Positions 6,295 through 6,969 of a DNA stretch of 6,969 nucleotides are shown here, in pieces. Numbering within the stretch: position 1 is the first letter of the stretch; each line of letters begins with the position of its first letter. A model generated the notes under the pieces. It was not told the origin of the DNA. It worked only from the letters and a program-made list of their open reading frames with translations, and made no database searches. The position numbers and the translations under genes are program-made. Origin of the DNA: Paracoccaceae bacterium (GTDB lineage Bacteria; Pseudomonadota; Alphaproteobacteria; Rhodobacterales; Rhodobacteraceae); NCBI GenBank assembly GCA_003535335.1, contig DOHJ01000015.1, positions 1 through 6,969 on the forward strand. Reading direction: 5' to 3'.

Positions 6295-6379
6295 GCGGGT
6301 GTGGCGGAATTGGTAGACGCACCAGATTTAGGTTCTGGCGCCGCGAGGCGTGGGGGTTCAAGTCCCTTCACCCGCACCA
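6295..6379 (+). tRNA. tRNA-Leu, anticodon UAG
   Basis: The complete class II tRNA cloverleaf is visible. The acceptor stem GCGGGTG (6295-6301) pairs with CACCCGC (6369-6375). The D arm contains GGTAGAC. The anticodon stem CCAGA/TCTGG holds the loop TTTAGGT, with anticodon TAG at 6329-6331, which reads CUN leucine codons. A long variable arm, CGCC-GCGA-GGCG (6339-6350), is characteristic of leucine tRNAs. The T arm carries GTTCAAGTC. The discriminator is A6376 and CCA is encoded at 6377-6379. The gene lies alone between the end of the ccm cluster and moeA, which it faces tail to tail. A CTTTTT at 6382-6387 just downstream may help end transcription. Confidence 0.98.
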
Positions 6380-6407
6380 CAGCTTTTTCGTAATAATTCG
6401 AATTGCT

Positions 6408-6969
6408 TTAGCCCAGTGAAATGAACTGGACCGTATCACCTTTTTGGGCACCAGCCGCGTCAACCGGACGGATCAGCAACGCATTTGCTTTGGATAGAAC
6501 AGTTAACAGAGCGCTGTCTTGGCGGCCAAACGGGGTGATGACACCATTTTCAACCCGCGCCCGCATGTAATGTTCGCGAGGGCCGTTGGCCGGCATGTCT
6601 TGGGCTAGGGTGGCGGTTAGGCGGGGTTGTGGTTCGGGGTTAAATCCCAGCATGGTGCGAATGGCTGGCAACAGAAATATATGACCGCAAACCATTGAAG
6701 AAACAGGGTTTCCCGGCAAGCCAATCATCGGAACCCCGTTGATTTTACCCGCCATTAGCGGTTTTCCGGGCCGCATGGCCACCTTGTAAAACGCCCGCTC
6801 CAGCCCCAGATCGGACGCGACCTGCGCTACCAGATCATGGTCGCCAACAGACGCCCCGCCAATCGTCACAATCAGATCAGCCCCCGCGCACAGCTTGAAT
6901 GCCGCCTCTAGCGAGGCCTGATTGTCGCGCGCAATCGGCAGCATTCGGGCTTCGGCCCCGTGCTGTTCA
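6408..6969 (-). CDS. moeA: Molybdopterin molybdenumtransferase MoeA, C-terminal part (cut by window edge)
   Basis: MoeA inserts molybdate into adenylylated molybdopterin in the last step of molybdenum cofactor synthesis, in the cytoplasm. About 186 C-terminal residues are visible of a protein usually near 400. The frame stays open to the window edge (reading EQHGAEARMLPIARDN at the start), so the ATG at 6944 is internal and the true start lies beyond 6969. The molybdopterin-binding domain shows GGASVGDHDLV, close to the family's GGVSVGDYD, then KVAMRPGKPLMAG and GLPGNPVSSMV. The C-terminal beta-rich domain follows, with HYMRARVENGVI and a typical end GDTVQFISLG. Its 3' end faces tRNA-Leu with 28 bases between. 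No terminator hairpin is obvious there. No damage is visible in the part present. Confidence 0.96.
   Translation of the reverse strand, partial: EQHGAEARMLPIARDNQASLEAAFKLCAGADLIVTIGGASVGDHDLVAQVASDLGLERAFYKVAMRPGKPLMAGKINGVPMIGLPGNPVSSMVCGHIFLLPAIRTMLGFNPEPQPRLTATLAQDMPANGPREHYMRARVENGVITPFGRQDSALLTVLSKANALLIRPVDAAGAQKGDTVQFISLG

Noticed and set aside
6119..6361. An 80-codon minus-strand frame covering the intergenic repeats and most of tRNA-Leu
   Set aside because: Its first third is antisense to a functional tRNA gene, it has no ribosome site, and no domain is recognisable. It is better explained as an open stretch by chance or decayed repeat DNA.
6295..6379. tRNA-Leu as an integration site for a mobile element
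   Set aside because: There is no integrase gene in the window and no duplicated copy of the tRNA 3' end; moeA follows directly.
6395..6404. Palindrome AATTCGAATT between tRNA-Leu and moeA
   Set aside because: A ten-base AT-rich palindrome without loop or T-tract is too short to call a terminator or operator in this context.

Overview
The window is a conventional, tightly packed piece of an alphaproteobacterial chromosome, most likely from a Rhodobacterales (Roseobacter/Rhodobacter-type) organism of moderate GC content. This rests on the gene order yajC-secD-secF-ccmA-ccmB-ccmC-ccmD-ccmG, which from memory matches the sec/hel (ccm) cluster of Rhodobacter capsulatus, and on the protein sequences. 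No database search was possible.

Layout. 1-87 is a leader with a possible promoter. 88-3091 encodes the auxiliary part of the Sec machinery: YajC, SecD and SecF, complete and on the plus strand. 3092-3202 is a short gap with a GC-rich hairpin. 3203-5964 encodes five System I cytochrome c maturation proteins: the CcmA ATPase, CcmB permease, CcmC haem handler, small CcmD, and CcmG thioredoxin-like protein. Stop and start codons overlap at ccmA/ccmB, ccmC/ccmD and ccmD/ccmG, so these are probably translationally coupled. The only sizeable internal gap, 63 bases, lies between ccmB and ccmC. 5965-6294 is AT-richer intergenic DNA. It holds a possible unrecognised 37-residue membrane protein on the minus strand, a cluster of short CTTTGGC-type direct and inverted repeats, and a hairpin just before a tRNA. 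6295-6379 is tRNA-Leu(UAG) with an encoded CCA end. 6408-6969 is the C-terminal part of moeA on the minus strand, cut by the window edge.

How the genes work together. SecDF-YajC helps the SecYEG channel export unfolded proteins, and apocytochromes c are among the Sec substrates. CcmABCD handles haem at the membrane and loads and releases the haem chaperone CcmE, which is not in this window. CcmG keeps the apocytochrome CXXCH cysteines reduced for haem ligation. The linkage therefore puts export next to periplasmic haem attachment. MoeA belongs to an unrelated pathway, molybdenum cofactor synthesis.

I found no mobile element, CRISPR array, phage gene or clearly new system. The item most worth checking is the small membrane-protein ORF at 5997-6110 and the structured intergenic DNA beside it.
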